The notes under the pieces were generated by a model. The model searched no databases, was not told where the DNA came from, and worked only from the letters and a program-made list of their open reading frames with translations. The position numbers were made by a program, and so were the translations under genes. This document shows, piece after piece, positions 45,347-54,755 of a DNA stretch of 64,000 nt (position 1 is the first letter of the stretch; each line of letters opens with the position of its first letter). Source of the stretch: Leptospiraceae bacterium (GTDB lineage Bacteria > Spirochaetota > Leptospiria > Leptospirales > Leptospiraceae); contig JACKPB010000001.1 in the NCBI GenBank assembly GCA_024233875.1, positions 310,001-374,000 of the forward strand, read 5' to 3'.

Positions 45347-45982
45347 TTAGAAACCGGCAATTTCAGCGGTGAGAATGATTTTTTCAATTACAGGAATCGT
45401 AGGTAAAAATATTACTCCGGCACCTGGATGAAGTGAGTCCATTTCCACGGAATAATCTCCCGAATTTTCTTTTGAGACGAAATAGTTTGTTGAGGGATCT
45501 TTTTGAATTTTATCAATTTCTTTTTCATTCAATACAATCTTGATCCTGTCCTCTTTTTGTTTCAATTCGAATGGATTGAGATTTTCTTCATTATCACTGA
45601 TTTTGAATTTCTCTTCCTTGATTTTTACCTTTCGAAGAAGTTTCCCCGAAGGATCCCTGAGTTTGAAACTTCCTTCTTTGTATTTTATTTCAAAAACTAG
45701 CTTTCCATCGACCGAATAGTATTTTTTCTTATCATCTTTTCGTTTGGAACTAAGACTTAGGTTTTTCATTTTAATAGATGAAGATTCACCGGTAGTGATC
45801 TCAGCTAAAATTTCGCCGTTTTGGTAGATTTTGATGTTTCTACTCTTCTGAGCCGGTACGGGAGAATTACCGGAATTGGTTAATTGATTTTTCTTTTCTT
45901 CTTCTATCATCTTAGTGACATCTTTGTCTTTTTGACAACCCAGAATGAGAAATCCCAAGAGGATGCTAATCATTGTTTTCAT
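45347..45982 (-). CDS. Lipoprotein of unknown function
   Basis: This 211-residue protein has a lipobox FLILGC (Cys16) and is followed by a polar linker. Two or three copies of a short beta unit are visible (KIYQNGEILAEI, YSVDGKLVFEIKYKEG, RDPSGKLLRKVKIKEEKFK, each ending near KIS/KIV), resembling strands of a repeating sheet. I do not recognise the family. It lies between two glycosyltransferase genes and is probably co-transcribed. Confidence 0.65.
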   Translation of the reverse strand: MKTMISILLGFLILGCQKDKDVTKMIEEEKKNQLTNSGNSPVPAQKSRNIKIYQNGEILAEITTGESSSIKMKNLSLSSKRKDDKKKYYSVDGKLVFEIKYKEGSFKLRDPSGKLLRKVKIKEEKFKISDNEENLNPFELKQKEDRIKIVLNEKEIDKIQKDPSTNYFVSKENSGDYSVEMDSLHPGAGVIFLPTIPVIEKIILTAEIAGF

Positions 45983-45999
45983 TTTTGATCTCCATAATT

Positions 46000-47118
46000 T
46001 TAATTAAGTACTGAATTCATTTTCAATAATATCATTTCAGCTTCTTTTTCTGCTGTGTGTTCTGCCCGGATTTTTGATTTCAATTTTTCGGAATGTTTAG
46101 AAAGGACAGTTTTATCCGATTGAATGAATCTGAGTAGTGCTGTCTTACAAGTTTCTCTATCTCCGGGTTTGAATAAGAAATGGATCTCAAAATCCTCAAA
46201 AAAATCACTTATTCCATCTACAGAAGAGCCTATGGTAGGGATGCCCAGGGCAGAAGCTTCAATGAGAACATTGGGCATTCCTTCATAATAAGAGGGTAGG
46301 GCTATGGCATCACAGGAAAGATAGTAAGGAACCAGGGATTCCCTTTTTGAAAAAGTAAGTTTTTTGTAGGATAAATGATTTGATATAAAAATAGATTCTA
46401 TCTCCTCATCCAACTCTCCTATGATCAGAAAAGAGAAAGCTTGCTTCTGAATTGAAAGTACAGATTCCAGAAAAAAAGGAACGCCTTTTTTGGTCTTCAA
46501 TTGCCCGAAGAGTCCGAGGATTGGATTTGAGTCCGGGAACTCCTTACGAATTCCTTTGGAAGACTCCAAATCACCCGGGGTTGCATTCCAGTTTTTGATA
46601 TCTATTCCGTTGGGTACAAAAGCAACATCTGATTCCGGATTCAGATTGGAGATATATCTTTGTTTGGTTCTGCTATTTACAAGAATCAATTTTGATTTTT
46701 TAATACAATGCAGTACCGATTCTCTCTTGCGATGAGAAAAAATGGATGTATCAAAGTCATTTCCTCTAAAAAAAGTCAAAAGTGGAATTTGAAAAAAATC
46801 GGAAAAAATAGGACCAAGAAATACAGGATGAATCCCACCGAAGGCCACGATAGCATCGATTTTCTTGGATTTTAAAAAATCTTCCAAATGTATTTTGATT
46901 AAATTGTAAGAGTGTTCCAAATCATTCCCGAGAGGGAGGGATGTGTAGGAGCCATTTTTTAAAATTTTTTCGGTGAAGAATGGTTGGATGCGATTTGTAA
47001 AATGAAAGATGTGGAGAGTCACTCCCGATTTCCGGAGGAAATATGTGATACGATCGCAGGATTCGGACATGCCTCCGCGATCGGGGTAATAATTTTCAGT
47101 CAACCAGAGTAGATTCAA
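46000..47118 (-). CDS. Family 4 glycosyltransferase
   Basis: This 372-residue GT-B fold enzyme has the N-terminal acceptor region TENYYPDRGGMSESCDRI and the donor-side motifs FVPNGID, LGLFGQLKTKKG, and ALPSYYEGMPNVLIEASALGIP (the EX7E signature). It transfers a sugar from a nucleotide donor, probably to a surface glycan or glycolipid. It starts four bases after the zinc-binding protein gene. Confidence 0.88.
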   Translation of the reverse strand: MNLLWLTENYYPDRGGMSESCDRITYFLRKSGVTLHIFHFTNRIQPFFTEKILKNGSYTSLPLGNDLEHSYNLIKIHLEDFLKSKKIDAIVAFGGIHPVFLGPIFSDFFQIPLLTFFRGNDFDTSIFSHRKRESVLHCIKKSKLILVNSRTKQRYISNLNPESDVAFVPNGIDIKNWNATPGDLESSKGIRKEFPDSNPILGLFGQLKTKKGVPFFLESVLSIQKQAFSFLIIGELDEEIESIFISNHLSYKKLTFSKRESLVPYYLSCDAIALPSYYEGMPNVLIEASALGIPTIGSSVDGISDFFEDFEIHFLFKPGDRETCKTALLRFIQSDKTVLSKHSEKLKSKIRAEHTAEKEAEMILLKMNSVLN

Positions 47119-47122
47119 CGCA

Positions 47123-47491
47123 TTAACTATCTGTGATACTACCTATGGATTCATCCTGTGTAAGTTCGGATTGGACGGGTTCTCTATCAAAATCATTGTA
47201 CTCCGACTCATTGAAGGGAGTGTAATGGGAGCTCCTGTAGAATGAATTTCTGGTGTAAAAGTACCAGTACGGATCATAATCATCATCATTTCCCGACCGG
47301 TATGCGGAATAAGCTCTCGCATCCTTTCCCTCCGGGTAAATTTTGATATTGCACTCGGGACAGAGGATTCTTCCCTCTACGTACTTTCCATGTTTTGGAC
47401 AAAGTGGAATTCCGCATTCTCCGCAGTGGTCTTCTGTAGAAGTTCCACATTCCTTCAATATAAACATTCCTGTTTTTACCTGACAGTTCAT
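47123..47491 (-). CDS. Small Cys-rich, probable zinc-binding protein
   Basis: About 122 residues carry eight or more Cys/His in the first 50 residues: MNCQVKTGMFILKECGTST, then HCGECGIPLCPKHG, then ILCPECN, typical of paired zinc ribbons or a B-box-like fold. The rest is Tyr/Ser/Asp-rich and probably disordered. The ATG at 47491 is preferred because GAGGGG precedes it and it clears the upstream stop. An ATG 15 codons earlier would overlap the membrane-protein gene. The function is unknown. Confidence 0.6.
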   Translation of the reverse strand: MNCQVKTGMFILKECGTSTEDHCGECGIPLCPKHGKYVEGRILCPECNIKIYPEGKDARAYSAYRSGNDDDYDPYWYFYTRNSFYRSSHYTPFNESEYNDFDREPVQSELTQDESIGSITDS

Positions 47492-47501
47492 AATTCCCCT
47501 C

Positions 47502-48344
47502 TTATTTCGGAATGAGTTGTTTGTATGCAGAACCAATCAATCCCAGAACCTGATTTACATCAAGTTGCAAGTTCTCTCCGGGAGATGCAATTTTCTTTTT
47601 TCCTGACATGATAAAGTATGAATCATCTCTTGTGAAACTTCCAGAATTCGGTTTCAAATCGTAGGCTGATTTTGAAAACTTAAATTGATAATTCAATTTA
47701 TGTACTACCTTGGATTTACTTTTGGATTTGATCTTGCCCCTCGGATTTCTTTTGGTCTTTTCTTTTTTAATGATTACATCGGTGATCGATAGGCTCAGAA
47801 ATGAATGATCCAGAAGCTCGGTACTTAAATCCAACCAATGCTTGGAATAGATATTCGTTTTCGTATATGGATATTTTGAAGTATCCGTAGTCTTACTGTT
47901 GATGATATTGGACTCGTCTTCTATTGGATTGCAATCGAGTTTTACGTAAATCTTTGAATCGGGATGCATTTCTTCTTTTAAAATGGATAGGAAGGGAACC
48001 AAAAAAATTCGAAAGTTATTCTCAAGATCTATAGATGTGTGCTTACGATTGAGGAAAAAGAGGATTCCTAAGGGTAGTATAGAAAGAATGGAGAGGAAGA
48101 TGAGGGGAGGGAAAAATATTAGACCGGAGATAAGTGAGATAGCGGCGAGCATTCCCATCCCAATCATCCATCCAAATAGTTTTTCTCTGACCTCATCATT
48201 GAGTTGGTCCATCCTGGCTATGGAATTGAATAACTCCATGAGTTTTTTGGGTTTGTAATTCTTTTCTATGGTTTTTGATCTTATGAACTCTTTTTGTTCG
48301 TCGTCAAATTTTTCATAGATTTCTAAGGCTTTTGTTTTTATCAT
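47502..48344 (-). CDS. Two-helix membrane protein of unknown function
   Basis: This 280-residue protein has a charged N-terminal region, two adjacent membrane segments (about residues 62-98) and a long soluble C-terminal part with basic repeats (KIKSKSKSKV). The family is not recognised. It shares an mRNA by spacing with the zinc-binding protein (ten bases between genes), and the pair sits between glycosyltransferase genes. Confidence 0.6.
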   Translation of the reverse strand: MIKTKALEIYEKFDDEQKEFIRSKTIEKNYKPKKLMELFNSIARMDQLNDEVREKLFGWMIGMGMLAAISLISGLIFFPPLIFLSILSILPLGILFFLNRKHTSIDLENNFRIFLVPFLSILKEEMHPDSKIYVKLDCNPIEDESNIINSKTTDTSKYPYTKTNIYSKHWLDLSTELLDHSFLSLSITDVIIKKEKTKRNPRGKIKSKSKSKVVHKLNYQFKFSKSAYDLKPNSGSFTRDDSYFIMSGKKKIASPGENLQLDVNQVLGLIGSAYKQLIPK

Positions 48345-48448
48345 ATTTCTATCCTGTAAGACTCACAGACATCGAAAGGAATTGAAACTCCAAAACTGTG
48401 AATCATAGAAAGTGAACTTAGTGAAACTGTAACTGTATAAAAATAAAT

Positions 48449-49612
48449 TCAATCTCTCATTGAAAAAACTAATTCATGATACAAATCTTTCAATTCCTTT
48501 TTTTTCTGATCCCAGGTAAAAGATTTTAAAAATAAATTGAATGCATTCTCTGCCAATTCTCTTCGAAAATCTTTGTTTTCGTAAAAAAAGCGAATCATAC
48601 GGGATAGATCCAATGGTCTTTCCGGTCGAACCAGACCGGCAGTGACATCCTCCTGAAGGACTTCTGATACGATTGGGAGATCAGAAGCGATAATGGGGCA
48701 ATGATTTGACATGGATTCGAATATTTTTATTGGACTGGCTCCCTGAATGAGATTCCTGGAGTTCTCCTTCAATGGAATGATACTGGCAATCGCATGTTGA
48801 AGATAGGCATTCAGATCCCGTTTTGAAATCATAAATTTCCAAATAATTTTCTCAGAGAGACCCTGTTTTTCTATCAATCTTCTGAGGTATTTGTAAGGGG
48901 CTCCTGTATTTGAAGCACAGAGGATAAGTTTGAGATTGAGGTCTTTCAGAGATTCCATTGCATGAATCAAAACATCTATGCCCTGCCATTCCTGGAGTGC
49001 TCCAAAATAAATTATGTATGGAGAATCAACGTCAGTAGGTTTCGGGTGATCTTCCGGGAGCAGTGCACCATTGGATATGATTTGAATCTTATTTCTATCT
49101 ATCTTCCTTTCATTTATTATATAATTTGAAGTAATTTGAGAGGGAGTGAGAATCCTGTCTGCACTTTTAAGACAAAAGTCTTCCATTTCACGAATCTTTA
49201 AAATTGTGCTTTCGGATAAGGCAGAGTATCGATAGGGCAGTTCGATAGAAGGAAAAGAATTCACTTCAAAAAGAGTTTTGTACTTCCTTTTCGCAGAAAA
49301 TACTGGCATCCCTCCCCAAATATCCCTGAAGTGAACTAAATCCAAATCGCTTGAATTGCTAATAACCCGATGAACAAATTTGGCAAATTCTTCCGTTCGT
49401 TTTAAAAAATTTAATTCTTTTAGGCGAATTCTGAATATTTCAAACTGATCTTCCTCCTGATATTCAGGATGTTTGTCTGTGCCCAGAGTTAGGAGTCTTG
49501 AGTGATACGAAAAATCAACAAGAGTTTCAAACATATGATAGATATGTGTGGAAGCTCCCTTTGAGGAAGGGTAGATATCAAATGCTGAATATAGTGAATG
49601 GATCTTATTCAT
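48449..49612 (-). CDS. Family 4 glycosyltransferase
   Basis: This 387-residue GT-B enzyme has the N-terminal AFDIYPSSKGASTHIYHMFETL loop, IISNGAL, IIYFGALQEWQGIDVLI, and the C-terminal ASPIKIFESMSNHCPIIASDLP, a variant of the EX7E region. The donor and acceptor are unknown. Its start overlaps the epimerase gene by four bases (ATGA), suggesting that the epimerase provides its sugar nucleotide. Confidence 0.87.
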   Translation of the reverse strand: MNKIHSLYSAFDIYPSSKGASTHIYHMFETLVDFSYHSRLLTLGTDKHPEYQEEDQFEIFRIRLKELNFLKRTEEFAKFVHRVISNSSDLDLVHFRDIWGGMPVFSAKRKYKTLFEVNSFPSIELPYRYSALSESTILKIREMEDFCLKSADRILTPSQITSNYIINERKIDRNKIQIISNGALLPEDHPKPTDVDSPYIIYFGALQEWQGIDVLIHAMESLKDLNLKLILCASNTGAPYKYLRRLIEKQGLSEKIIWKFMISKRDLNAYLQHAIASIIPLKENSRNLIQGASPIKIFESMSNHCPIIASDLPIVSEVLQEDVTAGLVRPERPLDLSRMIRFFYENKDFRRELAENAFNLFLKSFTWDQKKKELKDLYHELVFSMRD

Positions 49613-50568
49613 AATTCTATATATTTGTGGTAATCAATCAATCTAGATATGCCTTCTTCTATCTCCACTTTTGGAGAATACTCCAAAAACTTATATGCTT
49701 TGGAAATATCTGCTAATGTAATTCGGGCATCTTCTTCTCTTTTTTCTAAGTATCTCACCTCAAAATTTCTTTTCAATCCAGATTTCAAAATCTCTAAGAT
49801 TTTATTAATCGGGACAGACTTGCCTGAGCCTATATTGAATATTTCTAATATTCTTTGACTTGAGTTGCTTTCTAAATAGTGAATACCTTTCATTAGTCCA
49901 TCTATGACATCATCTATAAAAGTAAAATCTCTCTCTAGATTCCCATCTCCATAAATCAAACAGGGCTTACCTGTGTGAATTTGATTGAAAAACTTCTGAA
50001 TCACCAAATCCGGTCTTGATTCCGGACCGTAAACTGAAAAAAGTCTGAAGATTAGGATATTGATACCGTAGAGATGATGATAGTTTGACATAAGCATTTC
50101 TGCTGATTTTTTGGAAACAGCATAAGGTGAGAGCGGAATGATAGTGCTATCTGATTCGGAAAAGGGTAGGTTTGAATTTCCGTATACGGAAGAAGACGAT
50201 GAAAACAATATTTTAGATACTTTTCTAACTCTAGCAAATTCTAAAACCGAAACTGTTCCTACTGTATTCGTCTGAAGGCAGGACCCGGGATGAGCTAGGG
50301 AGTGAGCAATTCCGGGAAGGGCAGCCAGGTGAATGATGAGATCAGGACGAAAATGAGAAGGGATGGAATTAGATATATCAAAGATAGATATAGGTAAAAA
50401 TTGAAAACTCTTGAACTTAAAAAGAGATTGAATCCGACTTTGTTTTGTAGAAGTCGAATAGTATGGATCTAGATTATCAATACCCAGAACGGAAAATCCC
50501 ATTCTGAGTATTCGTTGGGCTACACTAAAACCGATAAATCCGGCTACACCAGTAATCAATACCTTCAT
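49609..50568 (-). CDS. NAD-dependent sugar-nucleotide epimerase
   Basis: This 319-residue extended SDR has the Rossmann motif TGVAGFIG at residues 6-13, LIHLAALPGI, the catalytic SSSSVYG and Y-A-V-S-K, and a downstream YGDGNLERDFTFIDDV block typical of UDP-glucuronate or UDP-glucose 4-epimerases. It should epimerise or otherwise remodel a nucleotide sugar for the adjacent transferases. It is the first gene of the glycan run on this strand. Confidence 0.88.
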   Translation of the reverse strand: MKVLITGVAGFIGFSVAQRILRMGFSVLGIDNLDPYYSTSTKQSRIQSLFKFKSFQFLPISIFDISNSIPSHFRPDLIIHLAALPGIAHSLAHPGSCLQTNTVGTVSVLEFARVRKVSKILFSSSSSVYGNSNLPFSESDSTIIPLSPYAVSKKSAEMLMSNYHHLYGINILIFRLFSVYGPESRPDLVIQKFFNQIHTGKPCLIYGDGNLERDFTFIDDVIDGLMKGIHYLESNSSQRILEIFNIGSGKSVPINKILEILKSGLKRNFEVRYLEKREEDARITLADISKAYKFLEYSPKVEIEEGISRLIDYHKYIEL

Positions 50569-50644
50569 TCGATGCCATGTTCATAATTGAGCCGGTATCG
50601 TAAATTAGAATATTGATCAATGAGTTTGGATCTGAACTCTAGTT

Positions 50645-51079
50645 TTAGTTTTCTGTTAACTGCTTATTCAATTTCAAAATAAAATTTTGATATTGTTTAA
50701 GTTCTGCAGGTTGAAGAGCTTTTGTGATGTCCTTAGCAATGTTATCAAATGCTGCTTTATGAACATCAAGAGCCTTCTTCCCTTTGGGAGTCAGAGTAAG
50801 AATAATAGATCTCTTGTCATTAGAGTTCACATTTTTCTTGATAAATCCTGTCTCTTCTAACTTTTTTATCAGGGAAGTCGCTGTGGGCGATGTGACCTGA
50901 AAGTATTGAGCAATGTCACCTACAGTTATGTTTTCAGTGCGCGAAATCAACTGGAGATATTGAAATTGCTGATCGGATATGTTTTTTAACAATTTAGAAT
51001 TCTCTTTGGAATTCTTAAAATTTGTTAATCTCTTTAATAGGATGTCTGAAAAAATTGATAGTGATTCGGAAAATTCCAT
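50645..51079 (-). CDS. MarR family transcriptional regulator
   Basis: This 144-residue protein has the MarR winged-helix core: LQLISRTENITVGDIAQYFQVTSPTATSLIKKLEETGFI, then the wing DKRSIILTLTPKGKKAL. The dimerisation helices at both ends are present. It probably represses its own promoter or that of a neighbour and responds to a small ligand. The ATG stands seven bases after a -10-like hexamer, so the mRNA may begin at the start codon itself. Confidence 0.9.
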   Translation of the reverse strand: MEFSESLSIFSDILLKRLTNFKNSKENSKLLKNISDQQFQYLQLISRTENITVGDIAQYFQVTSPTATSLIKKLEETGFIKKNVNSNDKRSIILTLTPKGKKALDVHKAAFDNIAKDITKALQPAELKQYQNFILKLNKQLTEN

Positions 51080-51085
51080 GATTGT

Positions 51086-51114
51086 TTAATAAAATACCTC
51101 TATTTATTTGTCAA
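51086..51114 (-). promoter_or_regulatory. Sigma-70-type promoter, likely leaderless, for the marR gene
   Basis: On the minus strand, TTGACA (plus coordinates 51109-51114) is followed after exactly 17 bases by TATTAA (51086-51091). The predicted +1, seven bases beyond the -10, is the A of the ATG at 51079. The nearest GAGGT is about 16 bases ahead of the ATG and overlaps the spacer between -35 and -10, so it would not be in the mRNA. Confidence 0.6.
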
Positions 51115-52235
51115 TAATATCCTGAGAATTTAGAGATTAAATTTTCAAAAGGGATAATTTTTTTTGGAGGTAAGATGTTTCACTTTATTTAGGAAATAAA
51201 TTGACTTAATTGAAAACTTATTTCTGGAAAGATCACTAAAATTAATACTTCAAACTCATAATACCGGGAAGAATCATCAAGAAAGTAAAGAAATTTCGGA
51301 AGTTGTGATAGATTGACAGGTGAATTTACATATCTTGTGAAGATTTACAAAAAATAAGTGATTAATTTACTTAAATTCTATGTAATTTCATTGAAATCAG
51401 AAAAAAATTGACTGGATTCTTTGAAGTAAATCGCTTGACTGAAAAAAATAAGGATAACTTTCCCCTTACTGTACCGATTTTTTTGTTTTTTTTGAGAAAA
51501 ATTACGTTATGAGTATATTTATCAACTATCATAGGACTGTATTTAGATAATTAAAACTAGATATAATCTATTTTTAATTACCAAATGCTTTTATCAATTT
51601 TTATTTAGAAAAATTGTAACTCTTGAGATCCCGGAAGCATATATTTCTAAATACAAGGATTCAGTGGGTTTTCTAATAGAGATTTGTGGTCATTTTTAAA
51701 AGTCATTAAGAGTTAGATAGGGATGCTAAAGAAAATTGCGTAATTCCCAAAATGGAATAACAGATTGACTTTTGAAATCAGTATTTATCCTTATCTGGAA
51801 TATTTTATTCCGGAAAGGGAATGAATATATTGATTTCAATCTGTATCCATCGAGAGTTTTTCTAAAAATATTCATGAATAAATCTTCTGAATTACAATTT
51901 TATAGTCATTTTCAAAAATGATTTGTGCATTCACTAACAAATCAACAATAAAAAGTCTAGTATAGGGCACCTCTAAAAACCCCTTAGCAGGGCTTTTTAG
52001 AGGTTGGAGTTGCACCGCAAACCCCGCTTTTTTCAAGAAATATTGAAAAACTTTTTAAATATTGTTTTTTTCAAAATCTAAAAAAAGGGTTACTGGATGT
52101 TCTCTATACAAAATGAAAAATGTAATTCTTTCTAAAATAAGGTATCTATTCAAAATTTAAATTCTATAGGAAGAGATTGTCAAATGAGTCCAAATATGCT
52201 CTGAATCTTTAAAATGAATTACTAATCTATAAATA
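51115..52235. other. Gene-free AT-rich region of about 1.1 kb
   Basis: This is the longest stretch without a gene in the window. All six frames are broken often and no ribosome site is followed by a convincing frame. It holds one strong hairpin (51969-52004) and a smaller inverted repeat (TCTGGAAT near 51794, ATTCCGGA shortly after). It could contain an unrecognised small RNA, decayed sequence, or long regulatory DNA. Nothing more specific is supported. Confidence 0.5.
51969..52004. terminator. Strong bidirectional hairpin, likely terminator
   Basis: Arms at 51969-51983 and 51990-52004 pair over 15 positions with a single mismatch and a 6-base loop (TTAGCA). The core is CCC/GGG flanked by AAAAA on one arm and TTTTT on the other, the layout of a two-way intrinsic terminator. 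It lies 232 bases beyond the stop of the leftward kinase gene. A decayed mobile-element end is an alternative, but no transposase remnant is present. Confidence 0.5.
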
Positions 52236-53369
52236 TCAATACTTAGAATCATTTGATAGGCCTGAGCCTGGTGATGAGAAATGGGGGATTTTTATAATGA
52301 AGTCACTTCCAATTCCTCTCTGTGAAATCACATCGAGTCTACCATCCAAATTTTTCATTAGGGACTGACACAAAACAAGCCCTAGACCACTTCCTTTTTC
52401 ATTTTCAGTACCCAGTTTGCTGGATTGCGCTTCATGAAACAGTTTCTTTAGTGAATCGTCTTCGATACCCGATCCTGAGTCTTTGATGTGGATTTCAATC
52501 TCCTTATCATTTATTTTATGGAAGATTTCTATAGTTCCTTCTCTGGGAGTGTACTTGATTGCATTGGAGATTAAATTTCTAACTACAATCATAAGTGAAT
52601 CTTTATTACTGAAGATTTTTAGGTCCTTAGGTATATCCACTTTAAAATCGATTGATTTTCCTGAAATATAATGAAAAAGTAAGGTTTCAATCTCTTGGAT
52701 GATTTCCAAAAAGAGAAAATCTTTTTTAGGTGGATTGGAATTTTTTAGAGTGCTGGAAGCCCAGACCAATAAATTGTTCAATAAAACTAAAGAATTGTCT
52801 ATGTGCTCTTCCAGTCCTTTTATGATTTCAACTTTTTCGGATTCTGAAAACTCATCTTCTCTCATCAACTCCAGCATTCCTTTGGTGGTTGCTAGAGGCG
52901 ATTTAAGATCATGAGCAAGAATGGAAAAAATTCTATCCTTCATTTTATTGGCTTTTTCTAATTCCTGATATAGGCGTTTTTTCTCTGTAACGTCTCTATA
53001 CTTCCATAAATGACCGAGATATTTTTCATCCAGAAAGACAGGAACATAATCTCTCTCAAAATGAACTCCATGTATAGTTTCGAGTTCATCTGCAAGGACG
53101 ATTTTTTTCTCTTTTAGAATCAAATTAATTCTGGAGACAAATTCTACAGGATCTTTAAAGTATAATTTGGATTCTTCTGCGGATTGACTGCAATCTACTC
53201 CGATCATTGAGTCAGGAGAGGCGGGGATATGAAACATATCACAGAATTTTTGATTGATGAGTAAAATCTGTCTCTTTTCATTTTCAACCAGAACACCTTC
53301 CTGGAGATTAGTAATGAGACTGGCAAACCTCGCATTCAGGGCTTCTTTTTGTAGTACAATTTCATCCAA
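52236..53369 (-). CDS. PAS-containing sensor histidine kinase
   Basis: This 377-residue protein has an N-terminal PAS domain (ITNLQEGVLVENEKRQILLIN, FCDMF) and a HisKA block with phospho-His in ILAHDLKSPLATT. A HATPase follows, with N box NLISNAIKYT, G1 DSGSGIED and G2 GSGLGL. No membrane segment is seen, so it is probably cytoplasmic and senses through PAS. No response regulator is adjacent. The stop faces the long gene-free region. Confidence 0.9.
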   Translation of the reverse strand: MDEIVLQKEALNARFASLITNLQEGVLVENEKRQILLINQKFCDMFHIPASPDSMIGVDCSQSAEESKLYFKDPVEFVSRINLILKEKKIVLADELETIHGVHFERDYVPVFLDEKYLGHLWKYRDVTEKKRLYQELEKANKMKDRIFSILAHDLKSPLATTKGMLELMREDEFSESEKVEIIKGLEEHIDNSLVLLNNLLVWASSTLKNSNPPKKDFLFLEIIQEIETLLFHYISGKSIDFKVDIPKDLKIFSNKDSLMIVVRNLISNAIKYTPREGTIEIFHKINDKEIEIHIKDSGSGIEDDSLKKLFHEAQSSKLGTENEKGSGLGLVLCQSLMKNLDGRLDVISQRGIGSDFIIKIPHFSSPGSGLSNDSKY

Positions 53370-53560
53370 AATCTCTTCTCCTTCTCAAATTTTTTTTACC
53401 GATAGTTTCTTGTAATCCAAATAATTATTTTTTAGATCTAGAGTTTTGTATTTTAGATTGTAAAAATTTAGGTATTCTACTAAAGAAATATCAAAATCGG
53501 ATAGAATAACCGGAGTCGGGCATTCTGAATTTTCCCCATTATAAAAATTTATCTATAGAA

Positions 53561-54499
53561 TTATTGATTGATCAATTCCCAAAAGTCTTTGAAATTCTTT
53601 TCAGTAAGAGCATGTCCTTCTGAGGGATATTCATAATAACTTACGTTTCCTTTCAGATAATTTTTAAAGAATTCTAAGGCTTCAGGAACCTGTTTTTTTA
53701 CTCTGGGTACATCCTTTCCGCCAACAGATAAGTAAATGATCTTATTTTTCAGGATCTTCTGCCAATGGGATTCAAACTTTTCCATGGGAACTCCATCGTG
53801 CAAATTGAAATGATATCCATGATAAAAATTTCCTTTAAAACTTCCAAAACCTGCATAAGGATAAAGAGATTCCTCTTTTGAATAGAAAGAGAAATATGCC
53901 TTGATCATCTCTTCGTAATCGGAATAGGATTCTTTTACCAATTCGTAATAGTCTTTTCCGAACTCGGGATCTTCAAAAGGATCTGTACTCGCCTGGAATG
54001 CAATCGCCGCAGTGAGACCACCGGCAGAAAAACCTATTGGATATACTTTCTTAGGATGAAATAAATTATTATTCGAGAGAGAGTTGACAATTCGATTTGT
54101 AGCAATTCTACTATCATCCGCTCCGCTCAAATCATTTCCGGAAAGCATCCACCAATTTTGCATACTCAAAAGTGCAAATTTATACTTTTTGGCTCTTTCT
54201 ATCATATAACCGACTTTTTTTTGGTAGTAAGTTTGATCTTTTGTACTTCCGTGATAGAAAATTAAGAGAATGGGGTTAGGGGGGAGATCTTCAGGAAGAA
54301 AAAACATACCTTTGATAGTCTTATTCTTCCGGGTGATGAACTTTTCGGATTGCAAGGACACTTCATAAGTTCCCGGTTTTCCTAATTTGAGAGGTTCGGG
54401 AATCGTTAGGGTATCAGCCGGTAAAGAACGTGCCAGTAAAGATGTAAGGACAATGATCCTGAATAATGACTTCCAATCTATCGAATAGAATCTTATCAT
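53561..54499 (-). CDS. Secreted alpha/beta-hydrolase (esterase/depolymerase-like)
   Basis: This 312-residue protein has an N-terminal signal segment (about residues 12-28). Its nucleophile elbow is GFSAGG, with an oxyanion loop near LIFYHGSTKD. Candidate acid and His are in SVGGKDVPRV and SEGHALTEKN. The arrangement resembles the feruloyl esterase / PHB depolymerase-like group of carboxylesterases. The substrate is unknown. It is monocistronic with AT-rich spacers on both sides. Confidence 0.75.
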   Translation of the reverse strand: MIRFYSIDWKSLFRIIVLTSLLARSLPADTLTIPEPLKLGKPGTYEVSLQSEKFITRKNKTIKGMFFLPEDLPPNPILLIFYHGSTKDQTYYQKKVGYMIERAKKYKFALLSMQNWWMLSGNDLSGADDSRIATNRIVNSLSNNNLFHPKKVYPIGFSAGGLTAAIAFQASTDPFEDPEFGKDYYELVKESYSDYEEMIKAYFSFYSKEESLYPYAGFGSFKGNFYHGYHFNLHDGVPMEKFESHWQKILKNKIIYLSVGGKDVPRVKKQVPEALEFFKNYLKGNVSYYEYPSEGHALTEKNFKDFWELINQ

Positions 54500-54755
54500 C
54501 CGGTACTCCGTTAAGAAGAAAATTGGGTCAATGCTTCAATCTACCGGTTTTCAGAAATACTAAAGTATTTCTTCTTAAGGTATGTTGTCATTTTAAAGCA
54601 GATTCTTTATCGAATGTGCAAACCTCTTGAAAATGACTCTAAGAATAGTCCCCTTATAGCATAAGATCTAATTTTTTTATTGATGTAAATAGATATTTTG
54701 ATTTCAGGAAACTATTCTTAGTCCATATCGAAAATTAATATTAAATTGAGATACC

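Noticed and set aside
51961..52030. An insertion sequence end at the GGGCACCTC hairpin
   Set aside because: There is no transposase fragment, no partner inverted repeat and no target duplication in the flanks, so it was kept only as an alternative explanation.
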